35,529 bases of DNA, taken from assembly GCA_002709565.1 (NCBI GenBank), contig PAPY01000015.1:1-35529 (forward strand), given 5' to 3'. Below are positions 24,642 to 33,346 of this stretch, piece after piece (position 1 is the stretch's first letter; every line of letters begins with the position of its first letter). A model generated the notes under the pieces. The model made no database searches and was not told the origin of the DNA. It saw only the letters and a list, made by a program, of their open reading frames with translations. The DNA comes from Legionellales bacterium. Its GTDB lineage: Bacteria; Pseudomonadota; Gammaproteobacteria; UBA1113. A program made the translations under genes and the position numbers.

Positions 24642-25825
24642 TCACATACCTTTGCAATAAAGTCATCCATGCAGCGAGTCATGTAATCATAATCAGGGTT
24701 GTAAGTTAATCGTCGAGTTGCATAGCTGCGCATATTCTCTTTGCTTAATGCACCGGCATAAACAGGGCGGTTATCCGCCTTGCCTAAAAAACGTGGCGGG
24801 GGAAAATAATCACCGTATTTACCATAGTGGGGATTGTCCGGTGGTACTAGCAAACATACATGGGAAAAATCCAGGATTTGCTGTTCTGGATAACTGCTGT
24901 TACGGTATTCAACGCCAATATCATCGCAGGATTGTTCTTTTTTGCTGTATATCAACAGGCGATTCTTCTCTTCTGGTTGGCGCAGAAAAAACCGCTTAGC
25001 AGCATCACTATCGATGGTTTCATCATCGTCACTGAGTACCATGAACATGGGAATAGTTAGCGTGCTACTATTACGTAGCTTCGCTAAGTCTTGAGTTATC
25101 CGGTAAGCTTGATAAGCCATATTGTACGGGCAAGATTCATACTTAGCATAATTGCTATCATCTTTTAACACATACCAACCGCAGCGCGGAAAGAGTTTGC
25201 CAGCGTGGTGTAACCAACGGGCAATCCAAGCAAAGCGAGCGGTGAGTTTGACCGAAGGGGCAAATAAAAATAATCCTTTGATTGGTGCATTATTGAAAGC
25301 TTGACATAAAGACAAAGTAGCTCCCCCCGAGAAGCCAAGCAGGTAGATATTTTCCACGTCCATACTCATCGCTTCTATGCCATAGCTCACAGCCCGATGC
25401 CAGGACATAGCATCTACTTCTGTCAAATCGCCTGGCACTGTGCCATGGCCTGGCAGCAAGATTGAGCGCACCAAAAAATCTTTGGCATAGAAGTATTGTC
25501 CCAGATCCCGCAGTGAGAAGGGTGAATCCATTAAGCCATGGACTAAAAGGATGCCATTCTTATGCTTACCAGAAGGAGATTTTGGGCTATTCTCAGGTAA
25601 CCATTGGAAAGGGCTATTTGCTTCAATAATTTTGTTTTGGGTTGCTGGTGTTAAGTCCGCACGTCCGTTGGCGATAATATGGCGGCTGGCTTCGATATAG
25701 TCGGCAAAGCTCATATCCGCGAAGCGAAAATTTGAATTTAATCCAGTGGGATGGTAGCGTATGTCTAATTTTGGGGGCATAAAGCGTCCAGCCTGATATA
25801 ACTTACATAGTTTTGAGTATTCCAC
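24638..25825 (-). CDS. Alpha/beta hydrolase (esterase/lipase-like)
   Basis: 395 residues with an alpha/beta-hydrolase core. The oxyanion region ILLVHGLMDSPFSL leads to the nucleophile S166 in LLGFSGGAT; likely acid and base are the aspartates of SDDDETID (266-272) and H322 in DFSHVC. The segment LLPGHGTVPGDLTEV resembles monoacylglycerol lipases and carboxylesterases. No signal peptide is evident, so it may be cytosolic, although such proteins can be Dot/Icm or type II substrates in Legionella relatives. The start is uncertain: GTG at 25825 has no ribosome binding site; ATG at 25780 (MPPKLDIRYHP) is an alternative. Substrate unknown. Confidence 0.82.
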   Translation of the reverse strand: MEYSKLCKLYQAGRFMPPKLDIRYHPTGLNSNFRFADMSFADYIEASRHIIANGRADLTPATQNKIIEANSPFQWLPENSPKSPSGKHKNGILLVHGLMDSPFSLRDLGQYFYAKDFLVRSILLPGHGTVPGDLTEVDAMSWHRAVSYGIEAMSMDVENIYLLGFSGGATLSLCQAFNNAPIKGLFLFAPSVKLTARFAWIARWLHHAGKLFPRCGWYVLKDDSNYAKYESCPYNMAYQAYRITQDLAKLRNSSTLTIPMFMVLSDDDETIDSDAAKRFFLRQPEEKNRLLIYSKKEQSCDDIGVEYRNSSYPEQQILDFSHVCLLVPPDNPHYGKYGDYFPPPRFLGKADNRPVYAGALSKENMRSYATRRLTYNPDYDYMTRCMDDFIAKVCD

Positions 25826-25838
25826 AAAAGGGGGGCAA

Positions 25839-26138
25839 TTGAAAAATCTATTTAAACTGTTGATCGGCTTATCATTATTTTATGGTGCTCAAGTATTTGC
25901 CTCAGCGACGGTGGGTGAGTGGGCGCAGAGTTTGATGGGGCCAGCTAAAGGCTTGATGGATATCATCAATGCATTGTGCTATCTCACAGGTGGTGTATTT
26001 TTTGTCGGTGCTATCATTCAATACCGCAATCATCGCAAAAACCCTCAGCAAGTACGCCTGAGCACGCCGATATTTTATCTCATACTGGCCATTGTGATTA
26101 TTCTGATCCCCATTTTGGCTATGTTGGGCAATCAGTGA
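25839..26138 (+). CDS. Small inner-membrane protein of the IcmD(DotP)/IcmC(DotE) type
   Basis: 99 residues with a signal-like N-terminus (LFKLLIGLSLFYGAQVFA) and two membrane helices separated by a conserved basic loop. The stretch FFVGAIIQYRNHRKNPQQV, then STPIFYLILAIVIILIPIL, closely follows the DotP/IcmD pattern (GAIxKFKxHKDNPTQIPxxTPI) of type IVB secretion systems. The start is TTG at 25839 behind GGGGGG; no ATG keeps the signal sequence. The following lipoprotein gene overlaps its stop (TGATG). No other Dot/Icm gene is in the window, so it is a detached paralogue or remnant of such a cluster. Confidence 0.7.
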   Translation: MKNLFKLLIGLSLFYGAQVFASATVGEWAQSLMGPAKGLMDIINALCYLTGGVFFVGAIIQYRNHRKNPQQVRLSTPIFYLILAIVIILIPILAMLGNQ

Positions 26139-26611
26139 TGTACAGAGTCCCCACTCTCTGCGTTATTTTTGGGTTGATACTCGGCACTTGCGTTCTTACA
26201 GCTTGCCAGAGTGGCGAGCAGTCTTATGAGTATTTTATGACCCATCCTGATCAGTTAGCTCGAGCGATCAATCGTTGTAAGTCATTATCGGGGGAAGCAT
26301 TACTGAACGATTCTCATTGTAAGGTTGTCATGCGGGCGCGTAATGATTTTGCGCAATTATTGATGATTAATCAACAGAATCCCCAAGCATTTGGGGCGCA
26401 GTTGCTGGTAGAGCAAGCGCTGTTAATTTCTGAACAACAAAAACGTAAAGCGATTGTAAAAAATCTGCGTAAACTCAAGCGTTCAGGTAAAGTCAGTATC
26501 GCTGCTGTGAATGAATTGCAAGATAAGCTCGGTAACGCCAACACAATAATTGACCAACAAACTCAAAAAGTTGAGCAAATGTTAACAGCCATTCGTGTTC
26601 TTGGCGTTTAG
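26138..26611 (+). CDS. EexN-like lipoprotein, T4SS-associated
   Basis: 157 residues, starting at the ATG that overlaps the previous stop. A lipobox LTAC lipidates C23. The mature N-terminus SYEYFMTHPDQLARAINRC, then HCKVVMRARNDF, matches the short motif of EexN-type lipoproteins found with type IV conjugation systems (a Y-x3-P-x-L-x-C-x-C pattern). The rest is helical and lysine/glutamine rich (KRKAIVKNLRKLKRSGK), probably coiled coil, and longer than typical EexN. Translational coupling to the IcmD-like gene implies a joint function. Entry exclusion itself is not demonstrated by sequence. Confidence 0.62.
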   Translation: MYRVPTLCVIFGLILGTCVLTACQSGEQSYEYFMTHPDQLARAINRCKSLSGEALLNDSHCKVVMRARNDFAQLLMINQQNPQAFGAQLLVEQALLISEQQKRKAIVKNLRKLKRSGKVSIAAVNELQDKLGNANTIIDQQTQKVEQMLTAIRVLGV

Positions 26612-26709
26612 CGTGTTCTTTCATACACTTAAGTTTGCTATTTGCTACTTTTTTTTTGACTTTAGTGCTATGTTTACTAAGCAGTACTTATTTCTAAGGA
26701 CAGTGAACG

Positions 26710-27738
26710 ATGATGAAATTCTCAAGAGGCTTAACTTTTGCCGTTGCCGTCAGCAGTATCCTGTTACTGCAATCCTGCGGCGTCTCAAATCCCACTCAGA
26801 ATTATTCAGCGGGTAAACAAAGTTTTATCAACGGTGATTACCAAACCGCTTTCAAGGATCTGCAGCCATTGGCCAAGCAGGGCAATCCTGATGCTCAATA
26901 TGCGGTTGGTTACATGTATTATTACGGCTTGGGTACACCGATTGACCGTAGCCAGGCCATTCACTGGATGCAGATGGCAGCTAACAATGGCCAGCCATTA
27001 GCTAAGGAAGCTATGCAGCATATCAATACAGGTTCAGTACATCTGCCTTATCGTGCTCGTTCTATGGGTTCAGGCAGAAGCGGTGGTCGTGCTGTTGCCG
27101 CTTCAGGACCTGCCGTTGAAGAGCGGCATGCCAATGAAGGTTCAACCCAAGGTCAAGGCTTAAACAGCTCTCGAATGATGTCCCATTGGCCACCCCCCTC
27201 AGTGAATAGCCAACCCGGTGCGGTTACACAAAGTCATTCAGCATCAACAGCTGCAGATGTGCCACCAGTACCCAGCAGTAGTGATGTTGTGCCAGCGACT
27301 TCAACGCCTGCGGCTAGCAAACCTAGTGGACCACCCACGATGATGCGTCCTGAAGTTAGCAATGACAAAGGTGACGCGAAGAAGGTAGCGGCTAACAAAG
27401 ATGCTAAGCCAGCGGGAAATGCTGAGACCCATACTACGGTTGCCAAGGCAGCACCGGCTAAAGCCCCTGCTACGGCAGGATTCACTGTGCAGCTTATGGC
27501 AAGCCAACATAAATCTGACGCTCAGTCTTATGCCAAGAACCACCATATTGATGGTGGTGTAGAGCAACATACCACCAATAAAGACGGCCATGAATGGTAT
27601 GTATTAACGTACGGACAATTCAATTCTATGCAAGAAGCAAAAGATGCTATCAAGCAATTACCGGATGATGTCCGAGCCAAGGGCCCATGGGTACGCAGTC
27701 TAGCAGCGATGGATGGTAATCAAGCTTCGAGCGGATAG
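26710..27738 (+). CDS. Lipoprotein with Sel1 repeats and a C-terminal SPOR domain
   Basis: 342 residues. The lipobox LQSC places the lipidated cysteine at 23. Residues 40-100 hold Sel1/TPR-like repeats (DAQYAVGYMYYYGLGTPIDR and SQAIHWMQMAANNGQPLAKE). A long Ser/Pro/Ala linker (about 110-255) is low complexity and suits a periplasmic spacer. The C-terminal SPOR domain (FTVQLMASQHKSDAQSYAKN, then WYVLTYGQFNSMQEAKDAI) normally binds denuded septal peptidoglycan, suggesting a cell-division role. AAGGA lies 9 bases before the ATG; a terminator follows. The 26612-26709 spacer holds a TTGACT but no convincing -10. Confidence 0.88.
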   Translation: MMKFSRGLTFAVAVSSILLLQSCGVSNPTQNYSAGKQSFINGDYQTAFKDLQPLAKQGNPDAQYAVGYMYYYGLGTPIDRSQAIHWMQMAANNGQPLAKEAMQHINTGSVHLPYRARSMGSGRSGGRAVAASGPAVEERHANEGSTQGQGLNSSRMMSHWPPPSVNSQPGAVTQSHSASTAADVPPVPSSSDVVPATSTPAASKPSGPPTMMRPEVSNDKGDAKKVAANKDAKPAGNAETHTTVAKAAPAKAPATAGFTVQLMASQHKSDAQSYAKNHHIDGGVEQHTTNKDGHEWYVLTYGQFNSMQEAKDAIKQLPDDVRAKGPWVRSLAAMDGNQASSG

Positions 27739-27758
27739 TACATAATTCAGTCAAAATT

Positions 27759-27784
27759 AAGCGGGCCTCGTGTCCGCTTTTTTG
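27759..27784 (+). terminator. Rho-independent terminator after the SPOR lipoprotein gene
   Basis: An 8-bp stem AAGCGGGC/GTCCGCTT (one G-T pair) with a short loop is followed directly by a T-run, 20 bases beyond the stop codon. Confidence 0.88.
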
Positions 27785-27793
27785 TCAGTAATA

Positions 27794-27822
27794 TAGCCTC
27801 ATTTGCATAACTAATGTATAAT
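27794..27822 (+). promoter_or_regulatory. Candidate promoter for the DUF945 gene
   Basis: A perfect TATAAT at 27817-27822 lies about 30 bases before the start codon; the hexamer at 17-base spacing (TAGCCT, 27794-27799) is poor. Confidence 0.45.
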
Positions 27823-27852
27823 CGCTAGCTTTGTTAGTAGAAGCAGAGCCGC

Positions 27853-29346
27853 ATGCGCAAAGGGATCATCATAATTACCACTGTTTTACTTTTAGGAGGG
27901 GTGCTCATCTCGCCTTATCTCAGCGGTTATATCATCGAACGTAAGCTAAGAGCAGTTACGACAACATTGCCCCAATCAGTGGGAATTGACATCCGTTTAT
28001 TGGATTATCAGAGGGGGTGGCATAAATCGAAGGCGACGTACTTTGTGAGTATCAATCAGCATGCCGTTAATGAGGCATATCGCCAGTCTGCAAAAGACTC
28101 ACAGCCTAGTCATCCGTTAGGATTCAGTGTGAAACAAGTGATTTATCATGGTCCAATAGTGGTGCATAACCGTCATTTTGATGCGATGAAAGTGCTATTT
28201 GCCATTGGTCTGGTTGAGTCTCATATCAACATCCCCGCTGAAGAAGAAGCATTCTTGAATCAATACTTTGAATTACCTATTGAATTAAATAGCCAAGCAG
28301 TACTGAGTTACGATGGAACGATGAATATTAATTTACATTCGCCACGTCTGATGTACCAGGACAAGGCTAAAACCCGACTAGCAGGTTGGAATAATTTGTT
28401 TAGCCGTTGGCAGCTCAGTAAGGGCATGAAGCATATTCGTGGCGAGGTTCTCATAACGGATGCGGCAATGACAGGAACAGACCATGAAATCAGTTGCTCA
28501 AATATCAAAATGGTGAGTGAGTATCAACGGGGTCCGCACGGATTTTGGTATGGTGAAACAACACTAAAGCTGCCTTTCTCAACAGTTGCTTTTCATGGTC
28601 AGGATAAAATGATCTTTCACGGTGTCAATTTACGCATTAACGATGAGGCATTAAGTCATGTGGTAAATGCTGACTTGACAATTAACCTGGATAAAATGAT
28701 CCTGAATGATTATGAATTTGGCCCTGGCGTTTATTCCGTAAAGATGAAAAACATTGACGGCCAATCGCTACAAGCGCTGAGTCAGCTGGTTGCGACAAAT
28801 ATCGATGTTAATGCCAATAGCTTTGGCCTTGCAGCAATCTTTGGGCAAACCTTGAATTTATTGCCAGGCTTATTGGGGCGAGGTTTTCAGTTGCAAATGT
28901 TGCCCGTTGTATTACATGGCCCCAATGGTAAGAGTATGCTTCAAGCATGGGTAACCTTGCCCGATGTGCGGCGACAAACCATTCCGCGACAGGGGTTACG
29001 TCCCATGGTTCGTCGTGCTGATGCCGCGGTGGAGCTTAAAATGCCAAAGCGAAGCTTTAAGCATTTGCTGGCATTGTTATTGGTCGGCGATGCAAAACAA
29101 CAACTGAATATGTCGTTGGTAAAGACCTTGCAACAACAACCCTTAGCACCCCGCTTGCAGTCCCAAGTGCAAGCACAAATTAACCGCTGGAAAGCAAATC
29201 ATCTATTAGTGGAACAGGCGCAGGATTATTTATTTTCCATCACTTACATGAAGAATGAATTGTATTTGAATGGTCATGCTGTCTCACCAACAGGGGGTAT
29301 GGTACCAGAGAAGTCTGCGCTTCAGACAAAAAACCTGCGACATTGA
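27853..29346 (+). CDS. DUF945 (YdgA-like) membrane-anchored periplasmic protein
   Basis: 497 residues, the length of E. coli YdgA. One N-terminal membrane segment (GIIIITTVLLLGGVLISPYL) is followed by the family opening, here YIIERKLRAVTTTLPQ and IRLLDYQRGWHKSKATYFV. The body alternates beta strands, such as INIPAEEEAFLNQYFELPIE and ILNDYEFGPGVYSVKMKNID. The family is uncharacterised in detail. The last 25 bases overlap the 3' end of the convergent Dus gene. Confidence 0.82.
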   Translation: MRKGIIIITTVLLLGGVLISPYLSGYIIERKLRAVTTTLPQSVGIDIRLLDYQRGWHKSKATYFVSINQHAVNEAYRQSAKDSQPSHPLGFSVKQVIYHGPIVVHNRHFDAMKVLFAIGLVESHINIPAEEEAFLNQYFELPIELNSQAVLSYDGTMNINLHSPRLMYQDKAKTRLAGWNNLFSRWQLSKGMKHIRGEVLITDAAMTGTDHEISCSNIKMVSEYQRGPHGFWYGETTLKLPFSTVAFHGQDKMIFHGVNLRINDEALSHVVNADLTINLDKMILNDYEFGPGVYSVKMKNIDGQSLQALSQLVATNIDVNANSFGLAAIFGQTLNLLPGLLGRGFQLQMLPVVLHGPNGKSMLQAWVTLPDVRRQTIPRQGLRPMVRRADAAVELKMPKRSFKHLLALLLVGDAKQQLNMSLVKTLQQQPLAPRLQSQVQAQINRWKANHLLVEQAQDYLFSITYMKNELYLNGHAVSPTGGMVPEKSALQTKNLRH

Positions 29347-30293
29347 TAGGCCAAATCTGACAGAGTTTCGCAGTTATTAACCGCTTCGCAAAAATTACGT
29401 CGCTCGGGTATTTCCCTGCCGTAATATTTAGCGAATTTGCGTGCTTGAATTAAAGCAAATTTTTCACTGGCCAGTAAGTCTGCCAAACCCGCAACATGTT
29501 CAACAAACAACGCGCCGATTGCAGACGGTACAGGTTTAGTGAAAGGTACGTCAGTGAGGTGTGCGCTTAACGCTCCGATTAACCACGGTTGTCCCACGCC
29601 TGCGCGGCATATCATAGCGCCAGCACAACCGGTGGCGAGCATTGCTTGTAGAGAATCATGGCAAGCAACATCACCATTACCGATGACCGGGATAGAAAGG
29701 GTTTCAGTAAAATAGCGAATTTGATCGTAGAATACTGGCTTGTCATAATCATCCCGCCAATTGCGGCCATGTACAACTAATACATCTGCACCAGCATCTT
29801 GAATGACCATACCAATGTCGCGATTAAAGTTATCGTCACTATCGCCATCAACGCGGATTTTAACCGAAACGGGGATAGTCGTGTTGTCTTTCATGGCTTT
29901 GATAAACTGCGCTAATCGAGAGGGATCTGAGAGATGTTTTGAGCCGGCGTGTTTTGTGCGGATTTTTTTCTTTGGGCAACCACAATTTAAATCCACCAAA
30001 TCTGCCCCAAGATCAGTGACAAGTTTCGTTGCCTCGGCCAGTTCATTCGCGTCATTGGCACTCAATTGGAAGCACAGCGTGCCTTCATCGGGCGCACGGG
30101 TAATGAACCGCTGGCGGGATTTGATGGACATATTCAATAAGGTTTTGCAGGATATCATCTCGGTATAGGTGAAGGCAGGTTGGCTATAGCGCCACACGAG
30201 CCGGCGAAAGGGGGCCGAGCTAACCCCTGCCAGGGGACCCTGGATGAGATTGCTGGCAAACTGCCGATTGCCGATGTGTAGTGGTTTAACCAT
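29322..30293 (-). CDS. tRNA-dihydrouridine synthase
   Basis: 323-residue FMN-dependent enzyme that reduces uridine to dihydrouridine in tRNA D-loops. The TIM-barrel start QGPLAGVSSAPFRRLVWRY, the catalytic cysteine C106 in DLNCGCPKKKI, VSVKIRVDGDSDD, VLVVHGRNWRDDYD and the phosphate-binding VIGNGDVACHDS and AMICRAGVGQPWLIG are all present. The subfamily (DusA, B or C) cannot be fixed by eye: length and NxGCP context suit the DusB/DusC side, while the C-terminal part is short. It lies upstream of, and divergent from, tRNA-Leu. Confidence 0.9.
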   Translation of the reverse strand: MVKPLHIGNRQFASNLIQGPLAGVSSAPFRRLVWRYSQPAFTYTEMISCKTLLNMSIKSRQRFITRAPDEGTLCFQLSANDANELAEATKLVTDLGADLVDLNCGCPKKKIRTKHAGSKHLSDPSRLAQFIKAMKDNTTIPVSVKIRVDGDSDDNFNRDIGMVIQDAGADVLVVHGRNWRDDYDKPVFYDQIRYFTETLSIPVIGNGDVACHDSLQAMLATGCAGAMICRAGVGQPWLIGALSAHLTDVPFTKPVPSAIGALFVEHVAGLADLLASEKFALIQARKFAKYYGREIPERRNFCEAVNNCETLSDLAYQCRRFFV

Positions 30294-30407
30294 GAGAGGC
30301 TCTGTTTGTCATGTTGGCCTAGAATTATACAGAAAATTCACAAATTCGGAAATAGTATTTCCTTCTCCCCTTAGTATTTGCTATAGTGTCGCCCCATCAA
30401 TACTCCT

Positions 30408-30491
30408 GCCGGAGTGGCGAAATTGGTAGACGCGCCGGATTCAAAATCCGGTGGTGGCAACACCGTGTCGGTTCGAGTCCGACCTCCGGCA
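30408..30491 (+). tRNA. tRNA-Leu (anticodon CAA)
   Basis: A complete class II cloverleaf: acceptor stem GCCGGAG/CTCCGGC (30408-30414, 30484-30490), anticodon stem CCGGA/TCCGG, loop TTCAAAA with anticodon CAA at 30442-30444, long variable arm GGTG-GCAA-CACC, T-arm GTCGG-TTCGAGT-CCGAC, discriminator A at 30491. It reads UUG. The 3' CCA is not encoded. A TATAGT hexamer at 30382-30387 with a GC-rich downstream stretch is a likely -10 with a stringent-type discriminator. Confidence 0.97.
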
Positions 30492-30563
30492 TATCAAGCG
30501 AAGCACCAATCTCTTGTAACTGACGAACTGTAATGCTTTTGCTGAGATTGCCCCATTCTGCTT

Positions 30564-30625
30564 GCCTCCCTACGCTTTATTACCCAAAGCGCGTATGCGC
30601 TTTGGGTAATAAAGCGTAGGGAGGC
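30564..30625. repeat. Perfect 29-bp inverted repeat (long palindrome) after tRNA-Leu
   Basis: Two perfectly complementary 29-base arms (30564-30592 and 30597-30625) flank a 4-base centre GTAT. Each arm contains CCCTACGCT, which recurs in the adjacent hairpin. No T-run follows. It could serve as a REP-like element or a processing or termination hairpin for the tRNA transcript. The spacer 30492-30792 has no gene. Confidence 0.9.
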
Positions 30626-30705
30626 TGTTATTCTACCCACCGTAACTTTAGCGTAGGGTCTCCCTACGCTCTACGAGCTTCGGGAGATAAAATAGGGAGG
30701 CTGTT
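30617..30705. repeat. Repeat cluster: 13-bp direct repeat and hairpin core
   Basis: TAGGGAGGCTGTT occurs at 30617-30629 and again at 30693-30705. Between them lie a 9-bp hairpin AGCGTAGGG/CCCTACGCT (30650-30670) and the overlapping core TCTCCC-TAC-GCTC-TAC-GAGC-TTC-GGGAGA (30659-30687), which shares its layout with 24064-24091. Confidence 0.65.
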
Positions 30706-30736
30706 GCTGCTAAATAGAAATGTCCGGTAGGCCAGC

Positions 30737-30765
30737 TTTCTTTTTCCAGAGAAATCCTCTACAAT
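30737..30765 (+). promoter_or_regulatory. Candidate promoter for queA
   Basis: TTTCTT (30737-30742) and TACAAT (30760-30765) with a 17-base spacer, 27 bases before the queA ATG. Confidence 0.4.
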
Positions 30766-30792
30766 CTGCCTACTTTTTATGCAGGATTTGTC

Positions 30793-31815
30793 ATGAAGCT
30801 AGAACAATTTGATTACACACTACCGGAATCATTAATAGCCCGCTTCCCGACCAAAGAGCGTACAGCGAGCCGCTTGATGGTGGTGGATGAGAGTGGTCTC
30901 AAGCATCAGCATTTTCACGATATTGTCGAGCATCTGCGGCCAGGTGATTTGTTGGTATTTAATGACACAAGAGTGATCCCAGCACGGTTATTTGGCGTGA
31001 AAGCTTCAGGGGGCAGAATTGAAGTCCTCGTTGAACGTATAACAGCGACAAATGAAGTGCTAGCCCATGTGCGCGCGAGCAAATCCCCTAAGCCTGGCTC
31101 GCGGTTGCTGTTAGAAGATCAGGCCGATGTTGAGGTGATTGGCCGTGACGGTGAATTTTTTCGTTTACGATTCCTTAATGGCAATGCTCTTGAGACTATC
31201 GAAGCCTTGGGGCACATGCCATTACCGCCCTATATTGAACGTCCTGATGAAGCTAGCGATATGGAACGCTATCAAACGGTTTACGCTAAGCATAAAGGCT
31301 CCGTCGCAGCACCGACAGCAGGATTACATTTCGATGAATCATTATTAAAAAAACTAATGGATAAAGGGGTGGATACCGCGTATGTTACTTTGCACGTTGG
31401 GGCGGGGACGTTTCAGCCGGTGCGGGTAGAGAATATAAAAGACCATCAAATTCACGCAGAATGGTTACAAGTACCCGAAAATGTTTGCGAACAAGTGCGC
31501 CAGACCAAAGCCAACGGCGGGCGTGTCATTGCTGTTGGTACTACGGCAGTTCGCAGCCTTGAGACAGCTAGTCAAACAGGCGCTATCCAAGCCTTTGAAG
31601 GCGAAACCCGTTTGTATATTTATCCCGGATACCAATTCCACTGTGTCGACGCCATGGTAACCAATTTTCATTTACCCAAATCATCCTTATTAATGCTCAT
31701 CAGCGCCTTCGTTGGCCACGAACGCATTATGCAAGCCTACCAAACCGCCATCGAGCAACAATACCGTTTTTACAGCTACGGTGATGCGATGTTTTTGAGC
31801 TCGAGGGTGGGGTAG
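30793..31815 (+). CDS. queA: S-adenosylmethionine:tRNA ribosyltransferase-isomerase
   Basis: Makes epoxyqueuosine from preQ1 in tRNA by transferring ribose from SAM. 340 residues, slightly shorter than E. coli QueA (356). Diagnostic stretches: [20 protein letters not shown] at the N-terminus, [45 protein letters not shown] and the C-terminal [20 protein letters not shown]. In many gammaproteobacteria tgt follows directly; here an unknown gene comes next, so the queuosine genes are split in this genome. Confidence 0.96.
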   Translation: MKLEQFDYTLPESLIARFPTKERTASRLMVVDESGLKHQHFHDIVEHLRPGDLLVFNDTRVIPARLFGVKASGGRIEVLVERITATNEVLAHVRASKSPKPGSRLLLEDQADVEVIGRDGEFFRLRFLNGNALETIEALGHMPLPPYIERPDEASDMERYQTVYAKHKGSVAAPTAGLHFDESLLKKLMDKGVDTAYVTLHVGAGTFQPVRVENIKDHQIHAEWLQVPENVCEQVRQTKANGGRVIAVGTTAVRSLETASQTGAIQAFEGETRLYIYPGYQFHCVDAMVTNFHLPKSSLLMLISAFVGHERIMQAYQTAIEQQYRFYSYGDAMFLSSRVG

Positions 31816-31925
31816 AAGCTGGAGTTTGTTAGGCGGCCTTTTTGAGCAGCCAGACAGATATGGTTATTTTACGAGAGTATAATGACTTGTCGGTGCGATT
31901 TAAATTTGAACGGCGGATGTCAGGG

Positions 31926-31954
31926 TTGACCATTGGTTTTACTTTGTGTATAAA
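31926..31954 (+). promoter_or_regulatory. Promoter upstream of the unknown gene and hybrid kinase
   Basis: TTGACC (31926-31931) and TATAAA (31949-31954) at exactly 17 bases. A second TATAAT (31986-31991) sits inside a small inverted repeat AGTGG/CCACT (31978-31998). The first would give a leader of about 85 bases. The remainder of the 31816-32044 spacer shows no gene. Confidence 0.55.
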
Positions 31955-32044
31955 GGCATTCTCACCATTATAAGAAAAGTGGATGTATAATTACCACTGC
32001 AAAATACAATTGCGAAACTAACAGGGTAACAAAGAGTCACGACT

Positions 32045-33316
32045 ATGACTGCAAGTTTTATTGAGCTTTTACCATACAAGCCATCAATTCGTATTTTTGA
32101 ACCTAAACTAAGAAATCGCGTTTTATCATTAACAAAGTCTCTACTAGAAGAAGTTGCTGAATCTTTAAATGACTTTTATGTTTACGAAGATTTATGCCAG
32201 TTTGATCCTCATGTTGGCGAAAATCTTTGTCAGATTAGAGCTTGCCAATTGCTTGAAATTTATGAGAAGGAGCTTAGACCATACAAGTTAGTGAACTTTA
32301 AATTTTATGCAGAAAAACGAAAAGTAAAACTAGCCATAAGAAAAGTCAACGAGCTAATCAGTGGTGAATATGAAGCTGACTTCTTGGCTGCTGGGGGTAC
32401 TTTACTTGAATATCTAGAAAAAAATCAATTGAACATACTGTTGTCGAAATCAACCTTTTTCTTGACCTTGTCACACTTTTTGTCAAAGCATAAAACTGTT
32501 GACAGCAATGAAAACATGACTATTGATTATATAAGTTTAATAGATGCGCTACAGATTTCAAAAAACTTGGCGCGTAGATTTGTCCATGTTTATCAGAAAA
32601 AATTATCGTATGCATCATATAACTACGTAAGCTACGAAGCGGCTAGCAAGGCAAGGGTAAATATTAGCAATGAAGTGATGAACTTGTTGCAATATAACGA
32701 TGAAGATGGACGTTATACTTTACCCTGTTATATTGTAATGAAAATTCTATTGGGACGTTTATTGCAGTTGAAGCCCAATATTCTCATAATTCTACGTTTC
32801 GAAAATAAGCCTAATGCTTTATTGCCTATGCTGTATTCATATGACAAGCATGCTAAGCATTATGTCTATAGTTCAAGTGATGACAAAAAGCTTATGAAGC
32901 GACAATGTATTGTTTTTCATGGGGTTTCTGGGGCGCCGTTTATTGATTTAGATAGTTATGTCAGTAGATTCAATGAGTTAGGTCTCTTTAATATTATTAT
33001 GGCTAATATGGCAGGTCATCCTCAATATAGCGGAAGAAAATTATCAGGCTTAAAGTACAACCCGTTTGCGCCATTAGTTGCTAGCGACCATAGAGGTATC
33101 GCAAATGAAGCGCTAAGTCTTGAAAGAGCAATGCGACTTAATAAAAACATAGCAGAATCAATAGGTTGTCTGGAAAGTAATAATTATTTGTTTTTTATCA
33201 GACATATATTTGCTGATATTACTGAAAGCCAATTAAATAAAATTAATAAAAATATTTTCTATTCCGACATAAAAAGCTGGAAAATTAACCCTAACATCAG
33301 TTATAATGTCGCCTAA
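32045..33316 (+). CDS. Unknown 423-residue protein ahead of the hybrid kinase
   Basis: I do not recognise a family. No signal peptide or clear membrane span; the protein is rich in Lys, Asn, Leu and Tyr, and largely helical by appearance, with a hydrophobic stretch near residues 225-245 (CYIVMKILLGRLLQL). Codons are visibly more AT-rich than in the neighbouring housekeeping genes, which fits recent acquisition. It lies 30 bases upstream of the hybrid kinase, with no terminator between, so the two are likely cotranscribed and may be functionally linked. No strong ribosome binding site precedes the ATG. Confidence 0.72.
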   Translation: MTASFIELLPYKPSIRIFEPKLRNRVLSLTKSLLEEVAESLNDFYVYEDLCQFDPHVGENLCQIRACQLLEIYEKELRPYKLVNFKFYAEKRKVKLAIRKVNELISGEYEADFLAAGGTLLEYLEKNQLNILLSKSTFFLTLSHFLSKHKTVDSNENMTIDYISLIDALQISKNLARRFVHVYQKKLSYASYNYVSYEAASKARVNISNEVMNLLQYNDEDGRYTLPCYIVMKILLGRLLQLKPNILIILRFENKPNALLPMLYSYDKHAKHYVYSSSDDKKLMKRQCIVFHGVSGAPFIDLDSYVSRFNELGLFNIIMANMAGHPQYSGRKLSGLKYNPFAPLVASDHRGIANEALSLERAMRLNKNIAESIGCLESNNYLFFIRHIFADITESQLNKINKNIFYSDIKSWKINPNISYNVA

Positions 33317-33346
33317 CTTGCTATAGCATGTTAGGAGGATAAAGTG

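Noticed and set aside
30408-30491. tRNA-Leu as an integration site of a genomic island
   Set aside because: No direct repeat of the tRNA 3' end and no integrase gene were seen within the window.
30564-30625. Long palindrome as an ordinary rho-independent terminator
   Set aside because: No T-run follows on either strand and the stem is far longer than needed; kept as a repeat instead.
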